A stretch of 53,303 nucleotides of DNA from an uncultured bacterium (GTDB taxonomy: Bacteria > Bacillota_I > Bacilli_A > RFN20 > CAG-826): the NCBI GenBank assembly GCA_949300345.1, contig CASGDR010000009.1:1-53303 (forward strand). Reading direction: 5' to 3'. Made by a program: the position numbers and the translations under genes. Below the pieces are notes generated by a model, which saw only the letters and a program-made list of their open reading frames with translations, was not told the DNA's origin and did no database searches. Below, one piece after another: positions 1 to 8,294 of this stretch (position 1 is its first letter; each line of letters opens with the position of its first letter).

Positions 1-1856
1 TTTGTATATAGTTCATAGTAATGTCCCTTTTGCTTCATGAGGCTAGCGTGGTTGCCGTCTTCGATGATGCTTCCGCCCTGCATGACCAAGATGCGGTCGC
101 TATGGACGATGGTGGATAGCCTATGGGCGATGACGATGGAGGTCCGGCCCTTGAGCAGCTTAAGAAGGGAGGCCTGCACCTCGGCTTCGGTTTCCGTATC
201 GATGCTCGAGGTGGCCTCATCGAGGATCAAGATGGCGGGATTACGGACCAGAGCCCTAGCGAAGCTGATGAGCTGCTTCTGCCCTTGGCTAAGGGTGCCG
301 CCCCCGTCTTCGAGGAAGGTATCGTATCCCTCTTTCTGGGACATGATGAAATCATGGATGCCGACGGTCTTGGCGGCCTTGATGACCTCTTCTATGGGGG
401 CATCGAGTCTACCGTAGCGGATGTTATCGAGATAGGTTCCGGTAAAGACGAAGGGGTTTTGCTGGACATATCCGATATGGCGGCGCAGCCAGCCAAGCGA
501 GCGGTCCTTGAGGTCGATGCCGTCTATTTTGATCGAACCCTTGTCGGGCTCATAGAAGCGGCAGAGGAGGTTGACCAAGGTGGTCTTGCCCGAACCGGTA
601 TGGCCGACCACGGCCAGGGAGGTGCCGCTAGGGACATCAAGATCCAGGGGATGCAGGACCTCGACCCCCTTGATGTAGGAGAAGCTGACTTTCTCGAAGC
701 TGATATGGCCTTCTATATCTTCTTTGAAGGCCGGGGCCTTCTCGTCGAAGAGGGTCCCGTATTTGGCGACGACTTCCTGACTATCCTGGATTTCGGGGAC
801 GGCATCGAGGATCTGCATGATCTTCTCGGCCCCGGCCTGGGCGGAGAGGAATTCCCCGAAGATCTCGGCTAAGGACTGGATGGGGGAGTAGATGTTGGTG
901 GCAAAGGAGATGAATAGCACCAAGGTGGCGGTGATGGCGGCCGCCTCCCTTTGGTCATAGACCAAGCCATAGACCAGGATGATGCAGGTGACGGCGGAGG
1001 ATAGGAAGCTTACGAAGGGCTGGAAGTAGGCGTCCAGCCTCATGGCGTAGAAGCGCTTGTTGCGGATTTCGGTGGTTATCTCGTCGGCTTCCTGGTCGAC
1101 TTCGTTTTCGATGCCCAGGCTTTTGATGGTCTTGGCCCCGTCGATGCTCTCGGCCAGCCACCTCACGTAGTCGGAATAGGCGTTTCGGGCGATCCTATGG
1201 CGTTTTAGCTGGGCCTTCTGGAAGAAGGGCAGGACGATTAGAAGCAGGGGAATGGAAGCGAATATGATGAGCGAATAGATCCAGTTTACGGTGAACATGG
1301 TGACGAGGGTGAATAGGAAATTGCCTAACGACCACATGATGCGGACCACGCCCCAGCCTAGGACATCGCCCAAGGAGGAGGTGTCATTGTTCATCCTTGC
1401 TACCAGCCAGCCCGAGGAGGTCTTGTCGAAATAGGAGAAGGATAGCTCTTGGATCTTCCTGAAGGTGTCCCGACGCAGGGCCACCATGATCCGCATTCCG
1501 ATGATGTTGGTCAAAAAGAAGGTCCAGAAGATGAAGAAGGAGCGGACCACCAGTAAGACCACCTGGGTTATGGCATAGCCCCAGAAGGAGAAGTCGACCC
1601 GGATGTTGAAGATGAAGGTGACGGGTATGACCACCTCGGAGAGGTCGCCATGGTAGGGCGAGCTTTCCACCGCGGCGATGGCCCCGGCATTGAGGACCGG
1701 CACCAAGGAAGAGTCATAGAAGGTGGTAAATAGAAGGGAGAGAAGCAAGACCAAAAGAAGGGGCCAGGACTGCCAGGCATACTTTAGGACCCTACCCCAG
1801 ATGGAAAGGTTGAAGCGTTCGGGCAGGGCTTCTTCTTCGAAACTGCGCTTGATCAT
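1..1856 (-). CDS. ABC exporter subunit, membrane-ATPase fusion (3' end beyond window)
   Basis: This is one half of a heterodimeric ABC exporter of the multidrug/lipid type. Translation from the ATG at 1856-1854 gives an N-terminal six-helix membrane domain and then a nucleotide-binding domain. That domain has Walker A GHTGSGKTT, the signature LSQGQKQL and Walker B ILILDEATSSID with a normal catalytic Glu. The frame is open to base 1, so only the last residues are missing. The start overlaps the stop of the upstream subunit (ATGA), which implies translational coupling and a fixed partner ratio. The Gln in the signature (LSQGQ instead of LSGGQ) is what is expected of the subunit that completes the non-hydrolytic site in asymmetric exporters such as TM287/288. 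The substrate cannot be read from the sequence. Confidence 0.93.
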   Translation of the reverse strand, partial: MIKRSFEEEALPERFNLSIWGRVLKYAWQSWPLLLVLLLSLLFTTFYDSSLVPVLNAGAIAAVESSPYHGDLSEVVIPVTFIFNIRVDFSFWGYAITQVVLLVVRSFFIFWTFFLTNIIGMRIMVALRRDTFRKIQELSFSYFDKTSSGWLVARMNNDTSSLGDVLGWGVVRIMWSLGNFLFTLVTMFTVNWIYSLIIFASIPLLLIVLPFFQKAQLKRHRIARNAYSDYVRWLAESIDGAKTIKSLGIENEVDQEADEITTEIRNKRFYAMRLDAYFQPFVSFLSSAVTCIILVYGLVYDQREAAAITATLVLFISFATNIYSPIQSLAEIFGEFLSAQAGAEKIMQILDAVPEIQDSQEVVAKYGTLFDEKAPAFKEDIEGHISFEKVSFSYIKGVEVLHPLDLDVPSGTSLAVVGHTGSGKTTLVNLLCRFYEPDKGSIKIDGIDLKDRSLGWLRRHIGYVQQNPFVFTGTYLDNIRYGRLDAPIEEVIKAAKTVGIHDFIMSQKEGYDTFLEDGGGTLSQGQKQLISFARALVRNPAILILDEATSSIDTETEAEVQASLLKLLKGRTSIVIAHRLSTIVHSDRILVMQGGSIIEDGNHASLMKQKGHYYELYT

Positions 1857-3673
1857 GCCTCAATCTGGCTCTGGATGCCGGCGATGCGGCTATAGAGCCC
1901 CTCCTTTTTGACTAGTTCTTCGTGGGTTCCCGCTTCGCTTATCCTTCCGTCTTCGATGATAAGGATCAGATCGGCGTCCTTGGCGGTAGCGATGCGGTGG
2001 GTGATGATGAAGGTGGTCAAATTCCCGCGCCTAGTGGCGAGGTTTTGCCTGATTTTCAGGTCGGTAGCCGTATCCACGGCGGAGAGGCTATCGTCGAAGA
2101 TGATGACCGGAGCTTGGCCCAGCAAGGTCCTGGCGATGGCCACCCTCTGGCGCTGGCCGCCGGATAGGGTGATGCCCTTTTCCCCGACCGGGGTGTCATA
2201 GCCGTCCTTGAAGGAGAGGATGGCTTCATCCAAGGCCGCGATGCGGGCGGCTTCCTGGACGTTTTCAAGGGTGGCTTCCGGATAGGCGATGCGGATATTG
2301 TCGACCAAGGAGCGGGAGAAGAGGAAGGGCTCCTGAAGCACCGGGACCACCTTGTGCCGGAGCCATTTCTTCTGGATGTCCTTCAGCTCGGTCCCATCGA
2401 TGTAGATGTGCCCGCCGGTATAGTCATATAGGCGGGTGAGCAGGGCCACGACGGTGGACTTGCCGGAGCCGGTTTTTCCAAGTATGGCCACGGTCTGGCC
2501 CTTCTTGACCTCGAAGCTCAAATCTTTGATGACCCCTTCTTTTTGCTCTTGGTCCTCGAAATGGAATTCGACGTGGTCGAAGATGATGTCGCCCTCGATA
2601 TTAGGGGTCAATCCGCTATCGGTATCTTCGATGGGGACATCGACGATGTTCTTGGTCCTTTCGGAGGCGGCGATGTATTGGCCCATGTTGGAGAGAACCA
2701 TCGCACAGTCGCGCAGGGGCCAGACGATGATCTGCACGAAGGTGAAGGCCAGATACAGCGTCCCGGCGCTGATCTGCCCGGTGATGGCGATATAGAAGCC
2801 ATATATGAGGGTGCAGCATTCGCTTCCGAAGACCAGGATGTCGGTCGAAGAGAAGAAGAAGGAGGAGAAAAGGCGCCAGGAGACGAACTTCTTCTTGTAG
2901 TCGCTTAATCTCTCTTCGAAGGAGGCGATCTCATAGGCTTCGTTATGATAGGCCTTGACCACCCTTACGGCGTTGAGGTTCTCGCTGATCTTGTCGGTCA
3001 TCATGGCCTCGGAGTCATCGGTGGCCCTGAAGCGCTTCCTGACCCCTTTGATGAGGAAGAAGGAATAGACGAACATGATGGGCAAGAAGGAGAGGGACAC
3101 CAGGGTCAGACTCCAGGAGATGGAAAGCAAGATGCCGCAGCAGATGATGATGGAGAATAGGGAGTAGGTGATGAGGCTCAGCTCGCCCATCAGTAGGCGC
3201 CTAAGGATATCGAGGTCGCGGGTGCAGGTCTGGATGAGGTCGCCGGATTTGGCCTTTTTGAAATAGGTGTAGGGCAGCCTCTCCAAATGGGAGAAGACCT
3301 TGTATTGGAGGTCTTTGTAGATCCTTGAGGAGGAGAAGGAGCGGTAATACATCCGGGCCCAGGAAAAGAAGGCGGTGAATACGGCGCTGATTATCAGGGC
3401 GATGGGTAATAGGTAGAGGTTCTCGCAGAGGTATTCCGGGCCCCGTCCTTCGCTTAGCAGATTGACGACCCAGACCTCGAGGAAGAAGTCCTGGGCAGCG
3501 AGGGTTTCCACGCCTTCTAGGGCATCGATGACCACCTTGCCGAGATAGATCGAAAAGATGGAGAAAAAGACCATGAAGAACTGCAGTATGAAGTTCACCG
3601 AGTACATGGCCCGGTGGCCTTTTATCAGTCGGTTTATGAGCCCGAATAGACCTAACATGTGATAAGTGTGCAC
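1853..3673 (-). CDS. ABC exporter subunit with degenerate Walker B
   Basis: A 606-residue membrane-ATPase fusion, first gene of a two-gene operon with the downstream subunit (4-base overlap). Residues about 15-330 form the transmembrane domain. The ATPase domain follows with Walker A GKTGSGKST, signature LSGGQRQRV and Walker B VIIFDDSLSAVD. The catalytic Glu after Walker B is Asp, so this subunit should carry the poorly hydrolysing site of a heterodimer, while the partner keeps Glu. The annotated ATG at 3673 gives MHTYHMLGLF. The second Met (ATG at 3658) is equally possible, because no clear Shine-Dalgarno decides between them. Family assignment is secure; the substrate is unknown. Confidence 0.92.
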   Translation of the reverse strand: MHTYHMLGLFGLINRLIKGHRAMYSVNFILQFFMVFFSIFSIYLGKVVIDALEGVETLAAQDFFLEVWVVNLLSEGRGPEYLCENLYLLPIALIISAVFTAFFSWARMYYRSFSSSRIYKDLQYKVFSHLERLPYTYFKKAKSGDLIQTCTRDLDILRRLLMGELSLITYSLFSIIICCGILLSISWSLTLVSLSFLPIMFVYSFFLIKGVRKRFRATDDSEAMMTDKISENLNAVRVVKAYHNEAYEIASFEERLSDYKKKFVSWRLFSSFFFSSTDILVFGSECCTLIYGFYIAITGQISAGTLYLAFTFVQIIVWPLRDCAMVLSNMGQYIAASERTKNIVDVPIEDTDSGLTPNIEGDIIFDHVEFHFEDQEQKEGVIKDLSFEVKKGQTVAILGKTGSGKSTVVALLTRLYDYTGGHIYIDGTELKDIQKKWLRHKVVPVLQEPFLFSRSLVDNIRIAYPEATLENVQEAARIAALDEAILSFKDGYDTPVGEKGITLSGGQRQRVAIARTLLGQAPVIIFDDSLSAVDTATDLKIRQNLATRRGNLTTFIITHRIATAKDADLILIIEDGRISEAGTHEELVKKEGLYSRIAGIQSQIEA

Positions 3674-3898
3674 GGATTTTTGGCAAAACCAAAGGGCTTT
3701 CGCGCGAATATCGTGCCCAAGTGTTCATGGGCAATATGGGTTATACATGCCTACCCGCATGATGGGCCTCATCCTTAGGCTCGCTTAAGTCCCATACCCA
3801 AAAAGTAAAAATTGATGAGGTTTTACTCTATTCCGGATGATGATTTCATTGCATAATTTCCCTGCAGAATAAAGACGGAGGCGAAAAAGGTCTTTGCT

Positions 3899-5602
3899 AT
3901 GGCTAACAACGACTGGTGGAAAAGCAGCATCGGCTACATCATCTATCCGGAATCCTTTTGCGATTCCAACGGAGACGGGGTCGGGGACCTTGGAGGCATT
4001 ATAGAGAAACTCGATTACCTGAGCGCGTTGGGCGCCAACCTGCTTTGGATCGGGCCCATTTTCGATTCCCCCATGGACGATAACGGCTATGACGTCCGCG
4101 ATTTCTATAAGATCAATCCCCTATATGGCACGGTCGATGATCTGAAGACCCTGCTACATAAGGCCCATGAGAAGGGCATCAAGGTCTTGCTCGATCTACC
4201 GATCAACCACACCTCCGACGAGCACGCCTGGTTCAAGAAGGCCCTCGAGGATCCCTCTTCCCCAGAGAGGGGCTATTACTATTTCCTCAAAGGCAAAAGG
4301 GAAGGGGATAGGCTACTACCTCCCAACAATTGGGCCGGCTTCTTTTCGACCTCGGCCTGGGAGAATATCCCCGGGACCGACGATTTCTACCTTCATCTAT
4401 TCACCAAGAAGATGCCCGACGTGAGGTGGGACAACCCCGAACTCAGGGAAAAGTTCTATGAAATAGCCCGTTACTACCTAGATCTAGGGGCCGACGGCTT
4501 CAGGATCGATGCGATGGCCCATATTGCCAAGGACACCAGCTGGTCGGATTCCGCGTTGGTCAACCCCAACGGGGGACCCGTCCTTGATCCCAGCAAGTTT
4601 TCCAACCGGGCGGAGATGTTTGGCTATCTCAACGAATTCAACGAGAAGGTCTTCTCCAAATACGCCTGTCTGACCATCGGGGAAGCCGGAGGTTCCATCC
4701 AGCCCAAGGAAAGCCTGAAGCTGGTTGCTCATGAGGGGGGACCACTCAATATGGTCTTCAACTTCGATACGGTCTGGAACAACGGCAATTTCGATTCGAT
4801 AGACAAGAAGGACGAGGATATCTGGACCGATCTTTTCCAGCTGCGCTTCAACTTCATGCACTGGTATGAGGCCCTCCACGATAAGGCCGACATGCCCCTA
4901 TATTGGTGCAACCACGACCATCCGCGCGTGCTTAGCCAATACGGCTCGACCGCCTATAGGAATGAATCGGCCAAGATGCTCTTCCAGACCCTGCTATTCA
5001 TGTACGGCACGCCCTTTATCTATAACGGCGACGAAATCGGGATGAGCAACGCCAACTACGCTTCTTTGGACGATTTCTCCTTTGACCGCTGCGCCGTAAA
5101 CGCCATCGAGGATTTCAAGAAGCGGGGATATGATGAGCAGACCATCATCCATTACATGAATAGGACCTCGCGCATCAACGCCCGCACCCCCATGCAGTGG
5201 GACCGCAGCGAAAATGCCGGTTTCACCAAGGGCAAGCCCCATATCAAGATCAACGACAACTACCTCCAGGGCGTCAATGTCATGGACGAGATGTGCGATC
5301 CCTATTCCATCCTCAATTTCTTCCAATATGCGATAGGGCTGAGGAAAAACCCGATTTATAACGACGCGGTCAATAACGGGCCCCTGCAGTGGGTCGACCC
5401 CAACCATCCCGATGTCTTGGCCTATCTCCACGATGGGGCCACCAAGCTGATGGTCATCTCCAATTTCCGGCCCTATACCGTCTATTTCACCTTCTATTAC
5501 GATATCAAGGACGTCCTACTACATAACTACGAAGGGGTCATACTCAATGACCATGTGATTACCCTGCGTCCCTACGAATCCTTCCTTCTACTTGTCAGAT
5601 GA
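3899..5602 (+). CDS. GH13 alpha-glucosidase (oligo-1,6-glucosidase-like)
   Basis: A cytoplasmic glycoside hydrolase family 13 enzyme of 567 residues with no signal peptide. It should release glucose from imported alpha-glucosides such as isomaltose-type or maltose-type oligomers. The TIM barrel shows the family regions in order: DLPINHTSD near 99-107, the nucleophile Asp204 in DGFRIDAMAH, the acid/base Glu262 in TIGEAGG, and the transition-state Asp340 in WCNHDHPR. A short beta domain ends the protein. Exact linkage specificity (alpha-1,4, alpha-1,6, trehalose-6-P) cannot be settled by eye. AAAAAGG at 3884-3890 is a suitable ribosome site 8 bases before the ATG. The stop overlaps the next gene (ATGA), tying it to a regulator-like protein, and a sugar-import ATPase follows. 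Confidence 0.9.
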   Translation: MANNDWWKSSIGYIIYPESFCDSNGDGVGDLGGIIEKLDYLSALGANLLWIGPIFDSPMDDNGYDVRDFYKINPLYGTVDDLKTLLHKAHEKGIKVLLDLPINHTSDEHAWFKKALEDPSSPERGYYYFLKGKREGDRLLPPNNWAGFFSTSAWENIPGTDDFYLHLFTKKMPDVRWDNPELREKFYEIARYYLDLGADGFRIDAMAHIAKDTSWSDSALVNPNGGPVLDPSKFSNRAEMFGYLNEFNEKVFSKYACLTIGEAGGSIQPKESLKLVAHEGGPLNMVFNFDTVWNNGNFDSIDKKDEDIWTDLFQLRFNFMHWYEALHDKADMPLYWCNHDHPRVLSQYGSTAYRNESAKMLFQTLLFMYGTPFIYNGDEIGMSNANYASLDDFSFDRCAVNAIEDFKKRGYDEQTIIHYMNRTSRINARTPMQWDRSENAGFTKGKPHIKINDNYLQGVNVMDEMCDPYSILNFFQYAIGLRKNPIYNDAVNNGPLQWVDPNHPDVLAYLHDGATKLMVISNFRPYTVYFTFYYDIKDVLLHNYEGVILNDHVITLRPYESFLLLVR

Positions 5603-6162
5603 ACAAATACTTCCTCTTCGTCTCTTCCTCCAAGATCGATAGGGGATATTTCGCCAAGGCCCTAGAGGCCTCGGGCATGGACTATCAGATCGAATTCGAA
5701 TCCGACCACAAGGGCTATTTTCTGGCTGATGGGGCCTTCTATGACGTCTTGGACGGCGTCCTTAGCACCATCCATGATGATCTGGGCATTTCCATGACCG
5801 TCTTGGTCAGCCACGCCAGGAAGGGACTTGAGGAAAGGGCCCTTAGGATCGCCTTCAACCATTTCCCCAACCAGGCCCTCTTTCTTAGCGATGTAATCCT
5901 CAAGGAATTCTCATTCGGGGATTTTTCCTCCTTGCCCCTACTTCGTAGCGAGTTCAAGAACATCGACTTCGAGGTCATGCAGACCGCGCGAGTCTATCTC
6001 AGATGCGGGATGAATGCCCTAAGGGCTTCAGAAAAGCTCTTCATCCACCGCAATACCTTCAACTACCGGATGAACCGCTTCATCGAGGAAACCGGGTTAG
6101 ACATCAGGGACTACCACAACGCCCTTTTGCTCGAACTCTACTTCCAATTTGCCACCCGCTAG
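5599..6162 (+). CDS. PucR/CdaR-type C-terminal HTH protein
   Basis: A 187-residue protein whose last 50 or so residues resemble the PucR/CdaR C-terminal helix-turn-helix: NALRASEKLFIHRNTFNYRM, then RFIEETGLDIRDYHNALLLE. The first 120 residues match no domain I recognise and lack the usual GGDEF-like or sensory part of CdaR. It may be a compact regulator sensing a sugar signal. The ATG overlaps the stop of the alpha-glucosidase, so the two are translated together, which makes that locus or the following sugar ATPase a plausible target. The HTH assignment is by pattern; target and ligand are inference. Confidence 0.72.
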   Translation: MNKYFLFVSSSKIDRGYFAKALEASGMDYQIEFESDHKGYFLADGAFYDVLDGVLSTIHDDLGISMTVLVSHARKGLEERALRIAFNHFPNQALFLSDVILKEFSFGDFSSLPLLRSEFKNIDFEVMQTARVYLRCGMNALRASEKLFIHRNTFNYRMNRFIEETGLDIRDYHNALLLELYFQFATR

Positions 6163-6205
6163 GGGGATATGGGATTGTTTGATATCGATTTGTGCATTCT
6201 GCACT

Positions 6206-6219
6206 AGAAAGCGCTTACA
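6206..6219 (+). promoter_or_regulatory. cre-like operator (catabolite control)
   Basis: The 14-mer AGAAAGCGCTTACA matches the Bacillus cre consensus TGWAARCGYTWNCW at every position except the first T. It lies 11 bases before a TAATAT box (6230-6235) and 49 bases before the ATG of the sugar ATPase gene. CcpA binding here would occlude the promoter under good carbon supply. Another LacI-family regulator could use the same half-palindrome. Confidence 0.6.
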
Positions 6220-6229
6220 TGCTTTGCTT

Positions 6230-6235
6230 TAATAT
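6230..6235 (+). promoter_or_regulatory. Probable -10 box of the sugar ATPase gene
   Basis: TAATAT lies 33 bases upstream of the start codon, in front of a GAAAGGAAC ribosome site. The -35 region falls inside the cre-like palindrome and has no clear TTGACA. Confidence 0.45.
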
Positions 6236-6268
6236 TGCCAGCACCCAAGAAAGGAACCATTTCCACAC

Positions 6269-7633
6269 ATGAAGAAAGAACAAGTGAAGAAGGTCGAGGA
6301 GAAGGCCGAAAAGGCCGCCCCGTCTTCTTTGGCCGATGCCCCGACCGGGGATAACGTCACCATCGCCTCCAAGAAGGACATCAGGGCCCGCAAGAAGGCC
6401 CTCAAGGAGGAACCCAAGGAGAAACCCGACGATCTGGCCTATGTAAGCCTCCGCCATGTCGACAAGGTCTACGATAACGGCGTCCAGGCCGTCTTCGACT
6501 TCAACCTTGACATCCAGAAGAAGGAATTCATCGTCTTCGTCGGCCCCTCCGGCTGCGGCAAATCGACCACCCTGCGCATGATCGCCGGCTTGGAAGACAT
6601 CACCAACGGCTCCCTTTATATCGATGGGGAATATTCCAACGACCGCACTCCCAAGGACCGCGACATCGCCATGGTCTTCCAAAGCTATGCCCTTTATCCG
6701 CACATGACGGTCTATAACAACATGGCCTTCGGCCTTAAGATCCGCCATCTGCCCAAGGCCGAAATTGACCGCCGCGTCCATGAAGCCGCCAAGATCCTGC
6801 AGATCGAAGAATACCTCGACCGCAAGCCCAAGGCCCTCTCCGGCGGCCAGAGGCAGCGCGTGGCCCTCGGCCGCGCCATCGTGCGCAACGCCAAGGTCTT
6901 CTTGATGGACGAACCCCTAAGTAACCTTGACGCCAAGCTCCGTGTCCAGATGCGTTCCGAGATCATCAAGCTCACCCAGGCCCTGGGAGCGACCACCATC
7001 TACGTCACCCACGACCAGACCGAAGCCATGACCATGGCCACCCGCATCGTCGTCATGAAGCTGGGCTACATCCAGCAAATCGGCTCGCCGATCGAAATCT
7101 ACAACCACCCGGCCAACCTCTTCGTCGCCGGCTTCATCGGTAGCCCGGCCATGAACTTCCTCAAGGGCACCTACGATAAGGGCACGGTTACCCTCAATAA
7201 CGGCATCAAGATCAAACTGCCCGCGGAATTCGTGAAGGGGCATGACGAATACTATGCTGCCAAGGTCCCGGCCCTCGAAGCCAAGATCAAGGCCACCGGC
7301 GGGGATGCCGCTACGGAAGAAGCCCTCGCCCTCGCCAAGAAGATCGCGGCCGGGGAAGCCCATCCCGTCGTCTATGGCATCCGTCCGGAAGACATCCATG
7401 AAGGCGATGTGGAGCACGTCAAGAAGTACGGCGGGGAAGCCTATGACATCCACGTCGCCGTCGCCGAACTCCTCGGACATGAATATTATGTCCATAGCGA
7501 CTTCGGCGGCATCGACCTCGTGGCCAAGATCCCGCTGACCCACCCCATCAACATCGGGGATGACATCAAGATCGTCTTCAATAACGTGAAGGCCCACATC
7601 TTCGATCCCGAAAACGAGAAGCGCATCTACTAA
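6269..7633 (+). CDS. Multi-sugar ABC importer ATPase (MsmX/UgpC type)
   Basis: ATPase subunit of carbohydrate ABC importers, working at the inner membrane face with separate permeases that are not in this window. That fits the shared, orphan role of MsmX in Firmicutes. It has Walker [10 protein letters not shown], signature [12 protein letters not shown], Walker [13 protein letters not shown] and the switch His in YVTHDQTEA, then a TOBE/MalK-like C-terminal part. Its 454 residues exceed the usual 360-380. The first 55 or so residues are a charged Lys/Glu/Ala extension, and the C-terminal part carries an added helical stretch near 330-365. It lies downstream of the GH13 gene with its own promoter and a cre-like site. 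Confidence 0.93.
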   Translation: MKKEQVKKVEEKAEKAAPSSLADAPTGDNVTIASKKDIRARKKALKEEPKEKPDDLAYVSLRHVDKVYDNGVQAVFDFNLDIQKKEFIVFVGPSGCGKSTTLRMIAGLEDITNGSLYIDGEYSNDRTPKDRDIAMVFQSYALYPHMTVYNNMAFGLKIRHLPKAEIDRRVHEAAKILQIEEYLDRKPKALSGGQRQRVALGRAIVRNAKVFLMDEPLSNLDAKLRVQMRSEIIKLTQALGATTIYVTHDQTEAMTMATRIVVMKLGYIQQIGSPIEIYNHPANLFVAGFIGSPAMNFLKGTYDKGTVTLNNGIKIKLPAEFVKGHDEYYAAKVPALEAKIKATGGDAATEEALALAKKIAAGEAHPVVYGIRPEDIHEGDVEHVKKYGGEAYDIHVAVAELLGHEYYVHSDFGGIDLVAKIPLTHPINIGDDIKIVFNNVKAHIFDPENEKRIY

Positions 7634-7644
7634 ACTTCTTCTAG

Positions 7645-8232
7645 CTAATCAAAAAAGCCTCGGCAGTGCCGGGGCTTTTCTTCAACCCTTTGGTAGGTAT
7701 CAAAGCGGGATTTCCACGCCTTTTTTTGAGTTCTTGACCGCTGACTCCTTTCCGGGTAGATGCCCTTGGTCAATATCCTATCCAGGAGCTTGTTGTCCAA
7801 AACCATGTCATCTCTAATCAGCTGCCAGTTGGCCTTCTTGCGGCATAAGACCTTGAAGAAGAGCCAGTTGAGGAAAGGACCGATGATTTTCTTCCTAAGC
7901 CCGAACTCCTCGGTGTGGCTGAAGTGGCAGCCCTCTATGGTGGGCCACCCTTCGAAAACGATCATCGCCGCCTTCTAATCGGAGAGGAAGACGAAGCGGA
8001 AGCCATCCTTATCCATCTTGGATTCGGCGATGGTGCCGCTGACATCATAGTCCAGCCCCATCACGATCTCATAGAAGCGGACCCGGCTGCCTTTTGCAAT
8101 CGACTTATCCTTGAGCTGGCATTCGATGTGGTAGGGGGACCATTTGACGAATTTCTCCTCAAAGCCGTTGACCCAGTCTAGTAGCCTTTCAAAGGGGACC
8201 TTGATGCCGATTTCTTCCTTGAGGGAAACCAT
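7645..8232 (-). pseudogene. SRPBCC-like protein gene interrupted by one in-frame UAG
   Basis: Two minus-strand frames, 8232-7978 and 7974-7648, are in the same phase and separated only by a TAG at 7977-7975. Read through, they give one protein of about 195 residues. The first half (ERLLDWVNGFEEKFVKWSPY, GSRVRFYE) and second half (FEGWPTIEGCHFSHTEEFG, FLNWLF) together resemble an SRPBCC/START-type lipid- or ligand-binding fold. A single C-to-T change from CAG (Gln) would create the stop. UAG ends intact neighbours, so recoding is unlikely. The C-terminal end runs into the terminator at 7651-7681. The start is fixed by AGGAGG at 8273-8268 on the minus strand, though that places it rather far upstream. 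It is either a recent pseudogene or a base error. Confidence 0.65.
7651..7681. terminator. Bidirectional intrinsic terminator
   Basis: An A-run, then a 10-bp stem (AGCCTCGGCA with TGCCGGGGCT, one G-U pair), then TTTT. It ends the sugar ATPase transcript and can also end transcripts arriving from the minus-strand gene. Confidence 0.8.
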
Positions 8233-8235
8233 TTT

Positions 8236-8280
8236 AAAAAAACCTCCTGTTAGAGATTTCTAATTCTAGGAGGCCTTTTT
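8236..8280. terminator. Bidirectional terminator-like hairpin with embedded Shine-Dalgarno
   Basis: CCTCCT (8243-8248) pairs with AGGAGG (8268-8273), and inside it TTAGA (8250-8254) pairs with TCTAA (8259-8263). A seven-A run flanks one side and a five-T run the other, so it can terminate on both strands. On the minus strand it follows the nuclease gene. The nearest purine-rich ribosome site for the SRPBCC-like gene is the arm of this hairpin read on that strand (AACAGGAGG at 8251-8243), so folding would hide it. Confidence 0.65.
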
Positions 8281-8294
8281 CTTTTGCTAAGCGT

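Noticed and set aside
123-872. 249-codon plus-strand open frame
   Set aside because: It is opposite the ABC transporter ATPase, whose minus-strand frame carries all motifs; the plus-strand product has none.
7975-7977. UAG read as an amino acid (recoding)
   Set aside because: UAG terminates several intact genes here, such as those ending at 6162 and 11893, and no suppressor tRNA is visible.
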